NCBI GenBank assembly: GCA_016806645.1
Contig: JACSYO010000389.1
Location: 3,781,001-3,845,000 of the forward strand
Source: Ophiodon elongatus
Lineage: Eukaryota > Chordata > Actinopteri > Perciformes > Hexagrammidae
DNA length: 64,000 bases
Direction: 5' to 3'
Within the stretch, counting starts at the first letter, position 1. Each line of letters begins with the position of its first letter. The translations under genes were made by a program, and so were the position numbers. This document shows, in pieces, positions 1 through 11,534 of this stretch. Below the pieces are notes generated by a model. That model saw nothing but the letters and a program-made list of their open reading frames with translations, was not told the origin of the DNA and did not search any database.

Positions 1-175
1 GACTCCAGAGGGAGCAGCAGGGAGAGAAGAGTAGAAAAGTGAAGAGATGTGGAGTGAAGAGAAGAGAAGAGAAGAGAAGAGAAGGGAAAACACCAAAATA
101 ACTCGACTCTCACACAAACCTATAAAATATAGCCAAACTGTAAGCAAAATGAAGTTGAGTGCATCCGAATGTTAC
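1..175 (-). other. sema3a: Partial intron 2 of sema3a with GAAGA repeat
   Basis: This is sequence downstream of the exon 2 donor (GTAAC at 175-171), cut by the window edge. Positions about 55-86 are a (GAAGA)n pentanucleotide repeat, which is (TCTTC)n in the transcript. Nothing else is recognisable. Confidence 0.85.
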
Positions 176-336
176 CTGTTTGTGGTCTCTGTTGATGTTG
201 ACGAGGTCGAATGAGAAGATGTGGTCCTCGGCTCCGACCAGTAGTCTCCCTCGCTCCTCATCCAATAGGAAAGCGTCGTAGCTCGAGCTGTTGGCCAAGC
301 CATTGAAAGTGACGAGGTTACTGGACTCTAACATCT
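176..336 (-). CDS. sema3a: sema3a coding exon 2: start of the sema domain
   Basis: A 161-bp internal exon encoding the end of codon 36 and residues 37-89. The acceptor is a pyrimidine tract followed by CTTCCAG|AG, and the donor is AAACAG|GTAAC, which leaves the next exon in phase 0. The peptide begins MLESSNLVTFNGLANSSSY and continues with DEERGRLLVGAEDHIFSF. This matches the first blades of the SEMA3A sema propeller far better than SEMA3B, 3C, 3D, 3E or 3F, whose sequences here differ as I recall them (3D has FLGSS, 3F has FFNFLL). N51 in ANSSS is an N-glycosylation sequon that is also present in SEMA3A. The last residues (NRDHKQ) are more divergent from mammals. The remaining exons (rest of the sema domain, PSI, Ig and basic tail) must lie to the left of the window. 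A second teleost copy (sema3aa versus sema3ab) cannot be told apart here. Confidence 0.93.
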
Positions 337-1387
337 CTGGAAGAGAAAGAGGAGAAGGAGTTGGTGTTGATCATGTATTGGCAATGGCTAACAAAAGACT
401 AAAAGATCCAAACAAGAACAGTTTAAAAAAATTAGGAAACAAATCCCACATTTGTGCAGTCCACCCCAGCAATCAGAAAAAGTGAAGTCAGTAAACTAAA
501 AGTCTGGACCATATGATGTAAGATTTGTGGCAAACATTTTGAAATGAAATATTGTATGAAATCACAATTATTCATACTTAAAATACACGAGTCAGTGTAT
601 CTCAAATTGAGTACTTAATTGTTTGAGTCCAATATTTGTTTTTGTCTTTGCCTCAAAGAAAAAAAATATTACGCTTCCACAATCAAGATGCCCGTATGAA
701 ATCAGCGACTTTATCCTTAATTGCTTTCCCACTCACATTTGGAGACATGTATGTACATACACATAGACACACGTCAGTCAGGTATAGCGTGAGACATTTC
801 AAGCGAGCACAGCGTGCCCCAATCAGGGACACAGTTCAGACTGTTCAGCCGTGTGATTGGTTGAATAATTCATATGGACTCAAGGCCAGGGGAGACACTG
901 TGTGTAGGTAAGCATGTGTGGGTGTGTGTGACATGTAGCTGTAAATGGGTTATTATGTAAATCCAGACGAGTGTGTGACTGCACATGGATTTCTGCAGAG
1001 TGTTCCATCCAGGTGTACGGAGTGTTTAAGTTGATACTAACAATATGCAGCCAAGCTAAATGGAAACCAGCACAAGACTTCACGTGTAATGAGCCGAAGT
1101 CTAGCCAGACCTCTGACGGTCAGTTCATATTTAACCACCATGAGTTCCATCTACTCTGTTATTACATTAACAAATAACCACACTCCCTTCCTGAGACCAT
1201 GTTAACCCCGTGATTGAATTTGGTGCCAGTGAACCTCAAGTGCCACGGCACAAATATCAGTTCATTGATGTTTATTTATCAGTTTAGGTTTATTAGCATA
1301 ATTAGATTTCAACAGCCATAGGTGGTTACAGGGCAACCAGTAAATCCAACCAAGGGAATATCTATCTTCATTCAGTCTGTATTCATA

Positions 1388-1719
1388 ACAACGTGGAAGC
1401 GATTAGATGATTATTTGATCAGCAGAAAATTAACACGCAATCATGATGATGATTGATTAATCGCTTTAGTCAATTATAAAAGAAAAATACCAAACATTAT
1501 CTCGCTCTAGCTTTTAATGAGAGGATTTGCTGTTCTCTCGGTTTTATAGATCTGTAAGTCCAATATATGTACACAGTATTTATATTTGAGTACTTTGTAT
1601 TTCCTTCTACCTAAAAATTGTATCATACCACAATTCTACAATGTTTTGTAGACTAATTTAATAATCATTGAGAAAAAATAAACCATCAATTAAACAATTA
1701 TCAAAATAATGCAACCCTA
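1388..1719 (-). mobile_element. Degraded teleost MITE of the TAGGGCTGCAAC / ATTAATCGATTAATC type
   Basis: The right end reads TAATGCAACCCTAA, the reverse complement of the TAGGGTTGCA-type terminus. The interior carries the remnants I recall from this very abundant fish repeat: alternating GATTAATCG motifs near both ends, GCAGAAAATTAA at about 1422, and a central AGAGGATTTGCTGTT (about 1520). The copy is about 330 bp and diverged. I attribute it to a non-autonomous hAT-type family from memory, so the superfamily is less certain than the repeat itself. It lies inside sema3a intron 1. Confidence 0.7.
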
Positions 1720-2164
1720 ATTAAATGATGTATTAAAATCACCACCATTAATACTACTGTATATAAATACACTTCATTAGTTACTTTTCTGTTGACCAAA
1801 TGCCCCCCACAAAAATCTTTATCATTGTAATTAGGAGCAAAACAATAGAATGTCTTCATCTAATTGAAAAACACCTCACACTATTAATGTGCAATTTGTC
1901 AATCAAGAGTAGCCCATTTTGTTTCATACAATGTAGCTCACAGTAAAATTTGGTTTACAATGAAATTAATTTAAATAGAATTAACCCCTTAACTATCTGC
2001 CTCTGGTTCTTGCAATGGATACAGAACATGTGCTTTATATTTTCACCACCAGTACAGTCTTCGAAAACATCAGCCTCACTATCACACTGCATCATCCATC
2101 TTCATCAGTGTCAACATACAGCATGGACACACGCAGGCACACAATATAGAAACCAGCCCACATG

Positions 2165-2173
2165 TGCACACAA

Positions 2174-2218
<45 letters not shown>

Positions 2219-2280
2219 AATATATATATATATGTATGTATTGTATGAATAACTATATATATATATAAACACACACATGC
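2165..2280. repeat. Compound (CA)n(TA)n microsatellite
   Basis: (CA)n from about 2167 to 2200 passes directly into (TA)n (about 2200-2235), then a TATATA block and a short CACACA end. Intronic in sema3a. Confidence 0.95.
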
Positions 2281-2652
2281 ACACCCAGTCCTGTGGATTG
2301 TGATCTCCCTGCTCTCCCCACAAAGCTCTGATTGACGGGCTGCTATAGGAGCCATCTGCGCCCACTCACAGTGTGTAAGATCTTGGACATCTGTGTCTAC
2401 ATAAAAGAAGGGATTGATGGAAGGGGAGATGGAGGAAGTACTGTGTCAACCATGTATGTGTGTCGAGTACCAGTGGGGTGGATGAGGACTGTGAGAGGGA
2501 GTGGTCGTCACCTAATAAAGTCGGTTGCAGCTCATCTGTGTCAGTTGGACTTTGGTTTGAGGCAAATGGAGTGGGTGGGTGTGGGCATGAATGGAGGTCT
2601 GTGGGTGTGTGTTTGTGTGAGAATTTGTAGTGTACCACAGATGGGTTGAGCG

Positions 2653-2676
2653 TATGTGTGTGTGTGTGTGTGTGTA
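2653..2676. repeat. (GT)n microsatellite
   Basis: A short (GT)n tract inside a GT-rich neighbourhood (2570-2680) of sema3a intron 1. It is one of only two intron 1 tracts that are (CA) in the transcript. Confidence 0.9.
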
Positions 2677-3604
2677 GGTATATTTTTTTCTACACTGCAT
2701 GCACACCAACATCCTGGCGTTGACGTTTATACACACTCGTAAGTTGGCTACCACAGAAAAGCCCCACCACAATGCTCAAATTACGACGACAGGAGTTCAA
2801 ATTTTGAAGATAAGAAGTGTCGTCAGAGCCATTTTGCTAACACGTGGTAGCCAATCAGATAGCCCCTTATTATCCAGTTTACAAATCACACACAAAATCG
2901 CAGGATCAGGGAAATGAGTTAGAGGAGGGAAATAAGGAAATGAGATTTCCAGCAGACAGCACGCCAGAGGAGGTCCCTTGTATTTTACTATGAAGGAAAG
3001 GAAAAAGAAATGGATGTGGCAGAGAGCCAAGGTAGGCATAGCAATTGGAATGGAATGAAAAAATAAATAGTTTGAAAGATTCAAAAGAAACAAGAAGAGA
3101 AGAAAAAAAAGAAGATTGCCAGACATTTAGACACAAGGTAAAAGAGTCAACAGCAGGAAAACAAACCAGAGGACAAATAATAGTTTAAGGAAAGACTTTT
3201 CTTTTCTTCTCTTCACTACCATCTTGGCTGGATACGTGACAACCTGTCTCATCTGAAAATGTGAGAGACTGGAGCTGAACCCAGGAGGGCTACAAAACAG
3301 ACCGTCACGAAAGGTTTCCCCCAGATGGGCCAAAGCAGAAATAACACACATATTTTAACACGTTGCGATCTTTGACAAAGACACGGTGGCCTACACACAC
3401 AAACGCACACACAGAGAGGCTTTATCTAAGCTGGGATCTGCTGTGGTTTGGAGAATTGGAGGAACTGGGCGTGAGCACCTAAGGACCTCTAACCTAAACA
3501 CAGACACGCTCGTTTGGAAATGGGAGCATGGGCAAATACAGGGCACGCACCACGGCTCATACAAAATACAGTAACCAAGCAGAAGACAAGCACAGAATAA
3601 CATT

Positions 3605-3616
3605 ACACACACACAC

Positions 3617-3649
<33 letters not shown>
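3605..3649. repeat. (CA)n microsatellite
   Basis: An interrupted (CA)n (ACACACATTACACAC...) in sema3a intron 1, followed by CA-rich sequence to about 3680. Confidence 0.95.
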
Positions 3650-3651
<2 letters not shown>

Positions 3652-3925
3652 CACACAAACAAACACACACATGCAAAGCAACACAAATTCACTGCGCTTT
3701 GCTTTTAAAATGCGAGTACACACCCTTGAAGTGACATGAATATATTAATATTGACCTAAATGTTTACACCGCATCAATTCTTCCTGAACACTCGCACGCA
3801 GACATACTTCCCAGAAGTTAAGTTGTAATCCAATCAGTATTTCTGCTTATGCAGCATGAACTAGTCGAACAGTGAGCGCACTCAGCAGCTTCTACCTCCA
3901 ACACACTGCCTGGCCCCGGACCCCC

Positions 3926-3927
<2 letters not shown>

Positions 3928-3980
<53 letters not shown>

Positions 3981-3998
3981 CACGCACACACACACACT
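3928..3998. repeat. Long (CA)n microsatellite with two CG interruptions
   Basis: About 71 bp of (CA)n with ACGCAC interruptions near 3973 and 3983. It is the longest CA tract of intron 1, with CA-rich sequence continuing to about 4170. Confidence 0.95.
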
Positions 3999-4340
3999 TG
4001 ACACGCAGACACATTGAAACACACCCCGTCTCATGCATGCGTGCACTCTCATGCCACGCGCTCCCCTCACCACACACAGTCTGCTTACTGTAGCCCCTGG
4101 ATACGCAGAGACACCGAAGCACATATACTCCACTCGCATCACACACGCATACACATGGCGACACACACTCCGTTCAGTCCCCTTCCAGCGCACTTTCTCT
4201 TGTTACACACATCCTCTGTCTGCTCTTTTTCACTCTCACATTCTGTCTTTTACACATTAAAAGTATACAGCACACATCCAGGCACAGTGGCCAATGCAAA
4301 CAGCCACAGGCTCTACATGTAACCCCCCACCCGCCCCTCC

Positions 4341-4368
4341 CACACACACACACACACACACACACACC
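4341..4368. repeat. (CA)n microsatellite
   Basis: About 14 CA units in sema3a intron 1, preceded by a C-rich run. Confidence 0.9.
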
Positions 4369-6648
4369 TGCATGCATCCAGAGATATAGTAAAGTATTAA
4401 CATATGGCTGAAAGAAGGATGTTTATCATTTGTTATATTCTAAACTACATACATTTACTAGACTGAGGTTGTATCCTTTTTCAAATAACGCTCCATGCGC
4501 AAACACACGTACATTCAAGGACACCCCTTGAGACTGCCAAATACAAGCAATTCATTTAAATACATTATCATTTGTCCCTTTGTCATGCGCCATTATGGAA
4601 AATAACCTGGCTCTTGTCTTAAAAAGCTCCGGGAGGGGGGGCGGGGGGAGCTACATTCAAAATTCAAGTGCAATTGTCTGTGGAGTACTCTTCACTCCCC
4701 CATTCTCCAAACAGGCAGGCGCTTTAGACGCCTACATGCCACGCAATAGCGGAATAATGAAACGGCATGAAAGAAAGGCGACAGGGCATTAAATTATGTT
4801 TATCTGAATGTGTGTACGCGCCGCTGTGTGAGTGTGTGTTTGAGTGACATTAAACATAAAAGCCTGACAGAGGAAAACACTTGACTGAGATTCAACAGAT
4901 GGGTAATATTCCATTAAACTAATGCAACACTGTTCAAGTGTCTCTCTTGTGCACACATATATACAGTGAAGGCTGAATAAGAGAAGAGGGGGGGGGGGGG
5001 TTTGATAAGTAAAACACATTTTACTTGTTCATTTCCTGTTGGTTGACACAGCTTTCATATTCTTGGCAAAAGATGCATAACCTAGACCCGATAGGTGTGT
5101 TTATGTGGTTTGTCAGAGCGTGTAAACCTGTGTATTACTGCAAAGCTACTCCATTGACAGGCAGGGGGGAAAAAAGATAGTTTGAAAAGAAAATGGCAGC
5201 TCAAAAGGAACTGGAGCATAGAATTACACATGTTTATCTTTCAAATACAAGGCTAGCTCCGTAAAAGCAAAGACACACAGTACTGTAATATCGCCAGTGG
5301 TTTGGTTTGGCATGTCAGTCTCCCTGTCTTTCCCAACCCTCCCTGCGAATGCTTTCTTTTTTCTCTGTGTGTGGTGCGGTGTACGTTTCCCCAGCTCTCA
5401 CGATGGCCACGGCTACAAAACACAGGTGTCGGAGAAAAAACGACGAGACAGCCGCCCCATGGAAATTTGCTGCGAGCTTTGCTTAACAAAGTGTTCAAAT
5501 ATTATCCTAAGCTCAAGGATATCCACACATGCCTCAAAAGTTCACCTCCCCGCTCGTACTCGCTGCCTCCCTTTCTCTCTCTTTCTAAGCACAGAAGCAG
5601 GTGTAGGTTGGTTTCCATGGTGACCGTCTGTATAACACAACCTGGGTCATTGGATTTCTCATTCACGTGCAGCTGAGTGACATCTCTGACAGGAAATGTG
5701 CTCCCTTACACACAGCGCTGTGACCTCTACGATTAAGAAGAGGTTGCGCGCGTGTTTTAATCCAAAAGAACAGAGGGATGTGCGCATGAAGCACGTGTGT
5801 GTTGATTCATTAAATATGTGAGGTTTGCTGTTTAAGCCGTGCTGATATTACTTTTCCAGTTCTGCAAAACACCGTTCCAGTTGAAATAGAAACATCATTT
5901 TATATTCTATAAACACACTAAAGTGACTCATAGACATAATTCGTAGTCAAGTACTGTATCTTATGAGACATTTTTATACCATATTCTGTCCCGTGAATGT
6001 GACTCAGAGTGTGTAGGATATGTATCAGAGGGATTAACAAGGAAAATGTGACCACATCCCAAACCACAAGAATCTATATGAGTAGCCTAAGTATGTGTTC
6101 AATTTCACCATACAGCACCATTCATCTCTCTCAGCCCAAATGCTAGGCTCCCTTGTCACCGCACGACATCGAGGGAGAAAGACAGAGAGTGAACACGAGG
6201 GCACACAGCATACCAGAAGAGCGGACGGGAGAGGAAAAGCAGAGAAGGCAACATGATGAATGATACAGTAGAGACAAGGATAATGAAAGCAAACAAAAGG
6301 CAGAAACATGAGCCGGATGAAAAGAAAATGCACACATGTAACAAAAGCGGTTGAATATGGAACCATTTCATTAGTGTGTGTCTCCTCCTGTCATTGGACG
6401 GCTGGACCACAGAGAGCGGTTTTCCACTAGCGTTGTGACCACAGACGGCTAGAGGCCTGGCCATGTGTACCGCAGAAAGCCCACTCACACACCACTAAAA
6501 TGCTCACTGTGTAACCAGGCTGCTCAGCCTCTTTGGGTCGTTTTACTTTTGAGGAAAACTCACACACTCGCAAATATACACACGTCATCGGATCCAACTT
6601 GTTTGAATGCGAACAAATGGGGAAAATGTGCCATGTGTATCCCCCACA

Positions 6649-6657
6649 ACGCACGCA

Positions 6658-6689
<32 letters not shown>

Positions 6690-6699
6690 CACACACACA
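6649..6699. repeat. (ACGC)n(AC)n compound microsatellite
   Basis: About seven ACGC units run directly into (AC)n. The alternating purine-pyrimidine sequence with CG steps is favourable for Z-DNA. Intronic in sema3a. Confidence 0.95.
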
Positions 6700-7910
6700 T
6701 CACGATAGCACTCCTCTGCAAAGCTGTGCAGAGAGGGGGAGATGGCGTTATTGTGAGGCAGTTTGATGGATGGACTTCGAGAGGAACCAGGATGCGGTTA
6801 GCGTGGTCATGTCTGGAGCCACTGCCTGTTAGTGCCGCCTGTCAGCTGTACCGCGTAGCTGAATGTCAACTCTGCCATTTTATTAGAAATTAATGAGGCA
6901 AAGGCTACAGATCTGAATGTGTCCCAGGCAAACTGTGACAGCAAACACGTTGATGTGACAGAGACACTCCAAGACAAAAATCAAACCGACACAGATGCAC
7001 ATTGCAGCACTGCACACCATTATTTAAGTAGTAACAAAACAAGGTCTCGTGTCATAAATGAGTACAGTGTCTGCATTTCATGAAATGCATTTGCACTGGA
7101 AAATGATAATCGATCCAAATGTTTGTAATTTCACAATGTGGTAATTATGGTCTCATGTTGCTCCCAGTATTCATGACAGAAAATGAAAAATAACAGGTCG
7201 AAGGGAAGGAAGAAAAAAAGAGACAAAAATTTAAAAGGACTCGTATTTCCAGTTACATTTCAATTTTTATATTAAAATAAATGAGTGGTAGAGTCGGATT
7301 AAAACCGCTAACAGTGGCTATTATATAAAATAGCAGGGCACATCCTTACTAGCATCAATCTTGGCTGGTCAAAAAGTCACGACACACTACTTTTACACTC
7401 CTCATTTAACATTTCTGTCCCTCCCGTCTCTTTGTCTGCGTGTCCGTCTGTTGTCCATCAGTCCTTCAGTCTGTCTGTCCGCAGAGATGTCCCCCTCATT
7501 TGTAACACGACTCTGTTCGGATTGAATGGTGCACCCTTTCTCCATCTGACTGACAAGACTTAGCAGGTGGCGGGACCCATTCATACCCGCGGTTCAGCAA
7601 TCTGCACCACGCTGTAACCCAAGCCCACATCCCAAACACAGATGCAAGGGCGCAGGGTATTTTTCCTGTGTGCATGTCCATACAACGCTTATGCACACAC
7701 AGACGAAAATGTACACTGAACACACACAATTGCCGCGTGCACTCTCGTTAATCTTTCAGCAAACACACGTTGCACTACCTCCTATTGTGGCCTGTGAGCA
7801 TACATCCAGATTGCTTTTGATAATCAGTCGTTTTAAATCGAAATGTTGAAAGAAAATAGAACTGTAATTAGGGAACATTTTAATAACACTGGGGAAATGC
7901 ATGACATTCC

Positions 7911-7911
<1 letters not shown>

Positions 7912-7941
<30 letters not shown>
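7912..7941. repeat. (CA)n microsatellite
   Basis: About 15 CA units in sema3a intron 1. Confidence 0.9.
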
Positions 7942-7943
<2 letters not shown>

Positions 7944-8448
7944 GCTCTGAAAGCAAACTAAAGACATGCAATCGAAAGGGTCGTAAAACTCACAAATTAT
8001 ACCCGCCTATATTCAACACGAGGTAACGATAACACATGTTAATCGCTCCTCCCATCTCGTGTATTACTTTAAATGACATGCAAGGAGATAAGTTAGAGCA
8101 CAAAACCATCCATGATAACAAACAATATCACAGTCTCCCTGTATGCAAGTGTAGAACTGCAACGAAAACAAGTGACGGATTTTTCTGTGACTTGATGAAT
8201 GGCTTTTCGTGTTGCAAGTGCGTTGTGTCATTGCACAGTTATCTGTGGGGCAATGTGACAACACACATACACACTTAATTGCACCATCTTTCAACTTGCG
8301 GACTTGTGGTCAGGTGTGTGAGTCAGTGTAAGGAAATGGCATGTATCCGGATGCAACATAGGGGCACGACTGAAAAGCAAACCACTGCAAAACATTGGTT
8401 TATACAATTGGAATGTGGCTGTGTGGGAGCGAGGATGAGGGTAGTTGG

Positions 8449-8458
8449 GTGTGTGTGT

Positions 8459-8501
<43 letters not shown>
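8449..8501. repeat. (GT)n microsatellite, left arm of an inverted pair
   Basis: An almost uninterrupted (GT) tract of about 26 units, with one extra G at 8460. It lies in sema3a intron 1 and is (CA)n in the pre-mRNA. It is complementary to the (CA)24 tract at 8575-8622. Confidence 0.95.
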
Positions 8502-8503
<2 letters not shown>

Positions 8504-8570
8504 TTGAAAAGAAGGATAGCCAAAAGATATGTATCAACTGAGCTGCAATCAAAGAGACGGGAAAAGGAGA

Positions 8571-8574
<4 letters not shown>

Positions 8575-8622
<48 letters not shown>
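8575..8622. repeat. (CA)24 microsatellite, right arm of an inverted pair
   Basis: A perfect (CA)24 followed by two CAGAGACA repeats. It is separated by 73 bp from the (GT)n tract at 8449-8501. It is (UG)n in the sema3a pre-mRNA. Confidence 0.95.
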
Positions 8623-8625
<3 letters not shown>

Positions 8626-8730
8626 ACACACAGAGACACACAGACTCGATGAAGATTGTATCTGCGGTGTTGTGGTTCCTCGAGAAGCGGCCGACCCACA
8701 GGAGAAGGAGAAGGGGAGAGAAGAACGCTG

Positions 8731-8780
8731 AGAAAGACGGAGAGAGAGAGAGAGAGAGAGAGAAAGAGACGGAGAGAGGG
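8731..8780. repeat. (GA)n tract
   Basis: A purine-only stretch with (GA)n at its centre (about 8740-8765), just right of the (GT)/(CA) pair. It is (CU)n in the sema3a pre-mRNA. Confidence 0.85.
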
Positions 8781-9246
8781 AGCTGGTGGAAGACTCCAAA
8801 GTCTCCAAAGTTGGCGCGTTGGGAGAACACCTTATAATTATCTACATCCGCTCTGTCAGCCCCAGCCCGCAGAATGGACCGATACAACAGAGGGAAACGG
8901 AGAGCAAGAGAGAGACTCTCATTCACGTGTAAAAGAATGAAAAGACAACATCTACTGATAAACCAACACACATGCAAACACCCACAAACAGTCTGTATTT
9001 TTATAGGCAGGCACGCCCACACACAAACACTCACGGACACACTCACACAGACGGGCTTATTATGGGGCTGAGATCCAGACTGCGTTGAGTGCGGTTCCAC
9101 ATCAAGTGTCTATTTTGAAGGTTTGTAAGCCAATTCCAGATTCCCTGTCTCTTTCTCAGTACCGCTCCAGCTTTCCTCCTCAGTTCCACCCATACAGCCA
9201 GCGTGGGGCCGCTGCGATGGCATTACGAGGTCATACAGTAGGCTCC

Positions 9247-9273
9247 ATAATTACCCACGGCAAGGGTAATTAT
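9247..9273. promoter_or_regulatory. Perfect 10-bp inverted repeat of an ATAATTACCC site
   Basis: ATAATTACCC (9247-9256) and GGGTAATTAT (9264-9273) are exact reverse complements separated by 7 bp. Each arm contains the TAATTA core bound by many homeodomain proteins. It lies in sema3a intron 1 within non-repetitive, moderately GC sequence. A regulatory role is inferred only from the motif symmetry. Confidence 0.4.
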
Positions 9274-10635
9274 CAGGTTGTTTGACGAGGCCTTTTAAAT
9301 GTTAAAGTGCCGCCCGCTGGCTCCTTTTAAGGGATCACAATAGGGTCAGGTTTTGCAGTTTCATGCGTTTCACTGTGTGCTGTATGTGCATCGATTGACC
9401 TTTAGGGGTCAGTGTTCCTCCTGAGGGTACTTACAGTGTGGGAGGTACTGTGCTGTAGATGGATTGTGTTCAGGAATGTGATTGTGTGCAGGCATGAATT
9501 GATCCATGGGAGTGTGTCATTATCTTTTCCTTTTCAATTCATGTGGTTGCTGTATAGTGGAAGTGTAGCAGCAGTAGTAAATATGGTTGTACAACATTAA
9601 AGCAGTATTTTAGATGATTTCGACATGCATTTTGCCTGGCAACTCTGTTATTTTGATTCACTTTTAATTAAATTGAGTTGTCATTTCCCACCTCCCCTAA
9701 ATATTACAACACAACATTGGTTTCTATCAGTTGTTGAAACAAGTCAGCTATCGTTGTAATCGATACACCCTTTGTCGAACACGCTTATTTTAACTTGGAC
9801 TTCAGTTTCACCTTATGGCTGCCTTATGTTGCTACTCAAGGCAAGTTGGTAAGACCTATTCTAGTCTCAAGGAGAAGAGAAAATCATTAACTCGTGTGAT
9901 CATAGTTCTGTCCCCATGAAGCCAGATCCTTTTAGCTGCGAGATGTCTAACTGACCCCACTGGGAAATCATTTACTCTGCACTTGCTGTGCCAGCCGTCC
10001 CATGAGAGGTAATTTTATCTACCTGCCTCCATTTCTCAGTCGTTCCACCTCTCAAACTGCTCACTCTGCAGCCGTTCGCCTGTCCTTTCCAGCAGACGAC
10101 TATCAGTCCCCGGAGGCATGTCATCAGCACTCATTTGAGAATGCTTTCATGCGACCGCGCTCGCATGCTCCTATTTATCTGACTGCCCAAATCACAGACT
10201 TGTTCTTGTGAGTGTCCTACTCCTGGGCCTCGGTCTCTCTCTCATTCTCTGCCCGTGTGATCGTCCCACTCAAGGGCCCGGCATACTGTTTGACTGTCCA
10301 TCCCAGGAGGATTCCTCCTTGTCGTTTATTTGACTTAATTACTATGCCGGCTACGTGGAGGGAGAGGGGATGAGTGACACTTCATATAATGACCAGCCTC
10401 CCTTCCTTCTGCGTCGTCTACTGTATGTCTGCCAGCTTTTCCTTCATTAAAAGCCGATCTCCTCCCCTCCACCGTCACCCACACCATGCCTCCACCCCTC
10501 TTTTCCTTCCACCACCCGCCACATTGTGGGTGTTAACTGAGAATTGTCCCCTGACAGGCATCAAGAGAGGCATCAAACACCTGTGGGCTGCAGACACAAG
10601 CGTAGTTACTGGCTAGCAGTGACACAAAAGCTTAA

Positions 10636-11060
10636 TTTCCACTGCATGGTATGGCGCGGTTTAACTCGACTTGGAAGCGGTCTTTTTTGATTTTCCATTG
10701 GCAGAAGTTGCGGATAGTACCCGTTGGTACCACCTCGGGTGAGGTTCCAAGCATACTGAGCCGATACTAGAAGGTGGAGTTAAAACAGAAGGAATCTCCA
10801 TAGTCGCCCTCATCCTGCACAAACCGGCCTTTTTTAAATAAGCACGCTTAGCGTTAATAGCGGCCGCAGTTTGTTCATCCACTCGGTGCAGATTTTTTTT
10901 AAATGGCAGCCCACAAAACCGTGACGTGGTCATTTGACAAAGTGCAGATATTCCTCTGTGTGTCGCATCAAAGATGATGTCACAGCATTTTACGTGGTGT
11001 CGGTACGACTATCAGCTAAGAATCCTGCCAGTATTGGCGGGCTACTATCTGCAGTGGAAA
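10636..11060. mobile_element. MITE-like element with TTTCCACTGCA terminal inverted repeats
   Basis: The left end TTTCCACTGCA (10636-10646) and right end TGCAGTGGAAA (11050-11060) are perfect 11-bp inverted repeats 425 bp apart. Near the left end lies a block containing GATTTTCCATTGGCAGAAG, GGTACCACCTCGGGTGAGG and TTCCAAGCATACTGAGCC. This block resembles a widespread teleost repeat that I know as 'accacctcg...gaggttccaagcgagccgagcc'. It encodes no transposase, so it is non-autonomous. The superfamily (possibly PIF/Harbinger-like) is uncertain, and I could not define a clean target-site duplication. Confidence 0.65.
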
Positions 11061-11104
11061 ATGAAAAATTGAGGCCTTTTCACCCCATGTTCATGCACAC
11101 AGTC

Positions 11105-11115
11105 ACATATATACT

Positions 11116-11170
<55 letters not shown>
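11105..11170. repeat. (TA)n microsatellite
   Basis: About 66 bp of (TA)n with a few interruptions at its left end, immediately right of the MITE-like element at 10636-11060. Confidence 0.95.
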
Positions 11171-11172
<2 letters not shown>

Positions 11173-11452
11173 ACAGACAACGTCAGAGGCCGACAGCAGT
11201 TTGCAATCCCATATGATTCCAGAAAACCTGATTCAACAGAACAATAGAAGATACCGATTTGTGAGCTCATGCATACGTGCACGGGCACACGCACGAAACC
11301 AGGTGTCTAATTATATGTGCGCATGCCAGACCTGACACATTTTTGCCTCGCTAAAACACACACAAAGTCACACACTAAGACACCATTTACAGTCTAAGGG
11401 AAATCACAGGAGAGGGTGTTGAGTCCTCACACCAAGACGTGGCAAGAACATT

Positions 11453-11486
11453 CACACACACACACACACACGAACACACACACACG

Positions 11487-11534
<48 letters not shown>
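11453..11534. repeat. (CA)n microsatellite with CGAACA interruptions
   Basis: (CA)n is interrupted twice by CGAACA and ends in TATA. It is (UG)n in the sema3a pre-mRNA. Confidence 0.95.

Noticed and set aside
6149..6210. Possible extra sema3a exon in intron 1
   Set aside because: Intron 1 frames were examined against the known order of class 3 semaphorin sequence. Exon 1 ends at the Glu codon that exon 2 completes, so no coding exon is missing between them.
8279..9100. Several open frames of 100-183 codons on both strands
   Set aside because: They are translations of the (GT)/(CA)/(GA) tracts (poly Val-Cys, Thr-His, Ser-Leu), lie in sema3a intron 1 and have no independent coding evidence.
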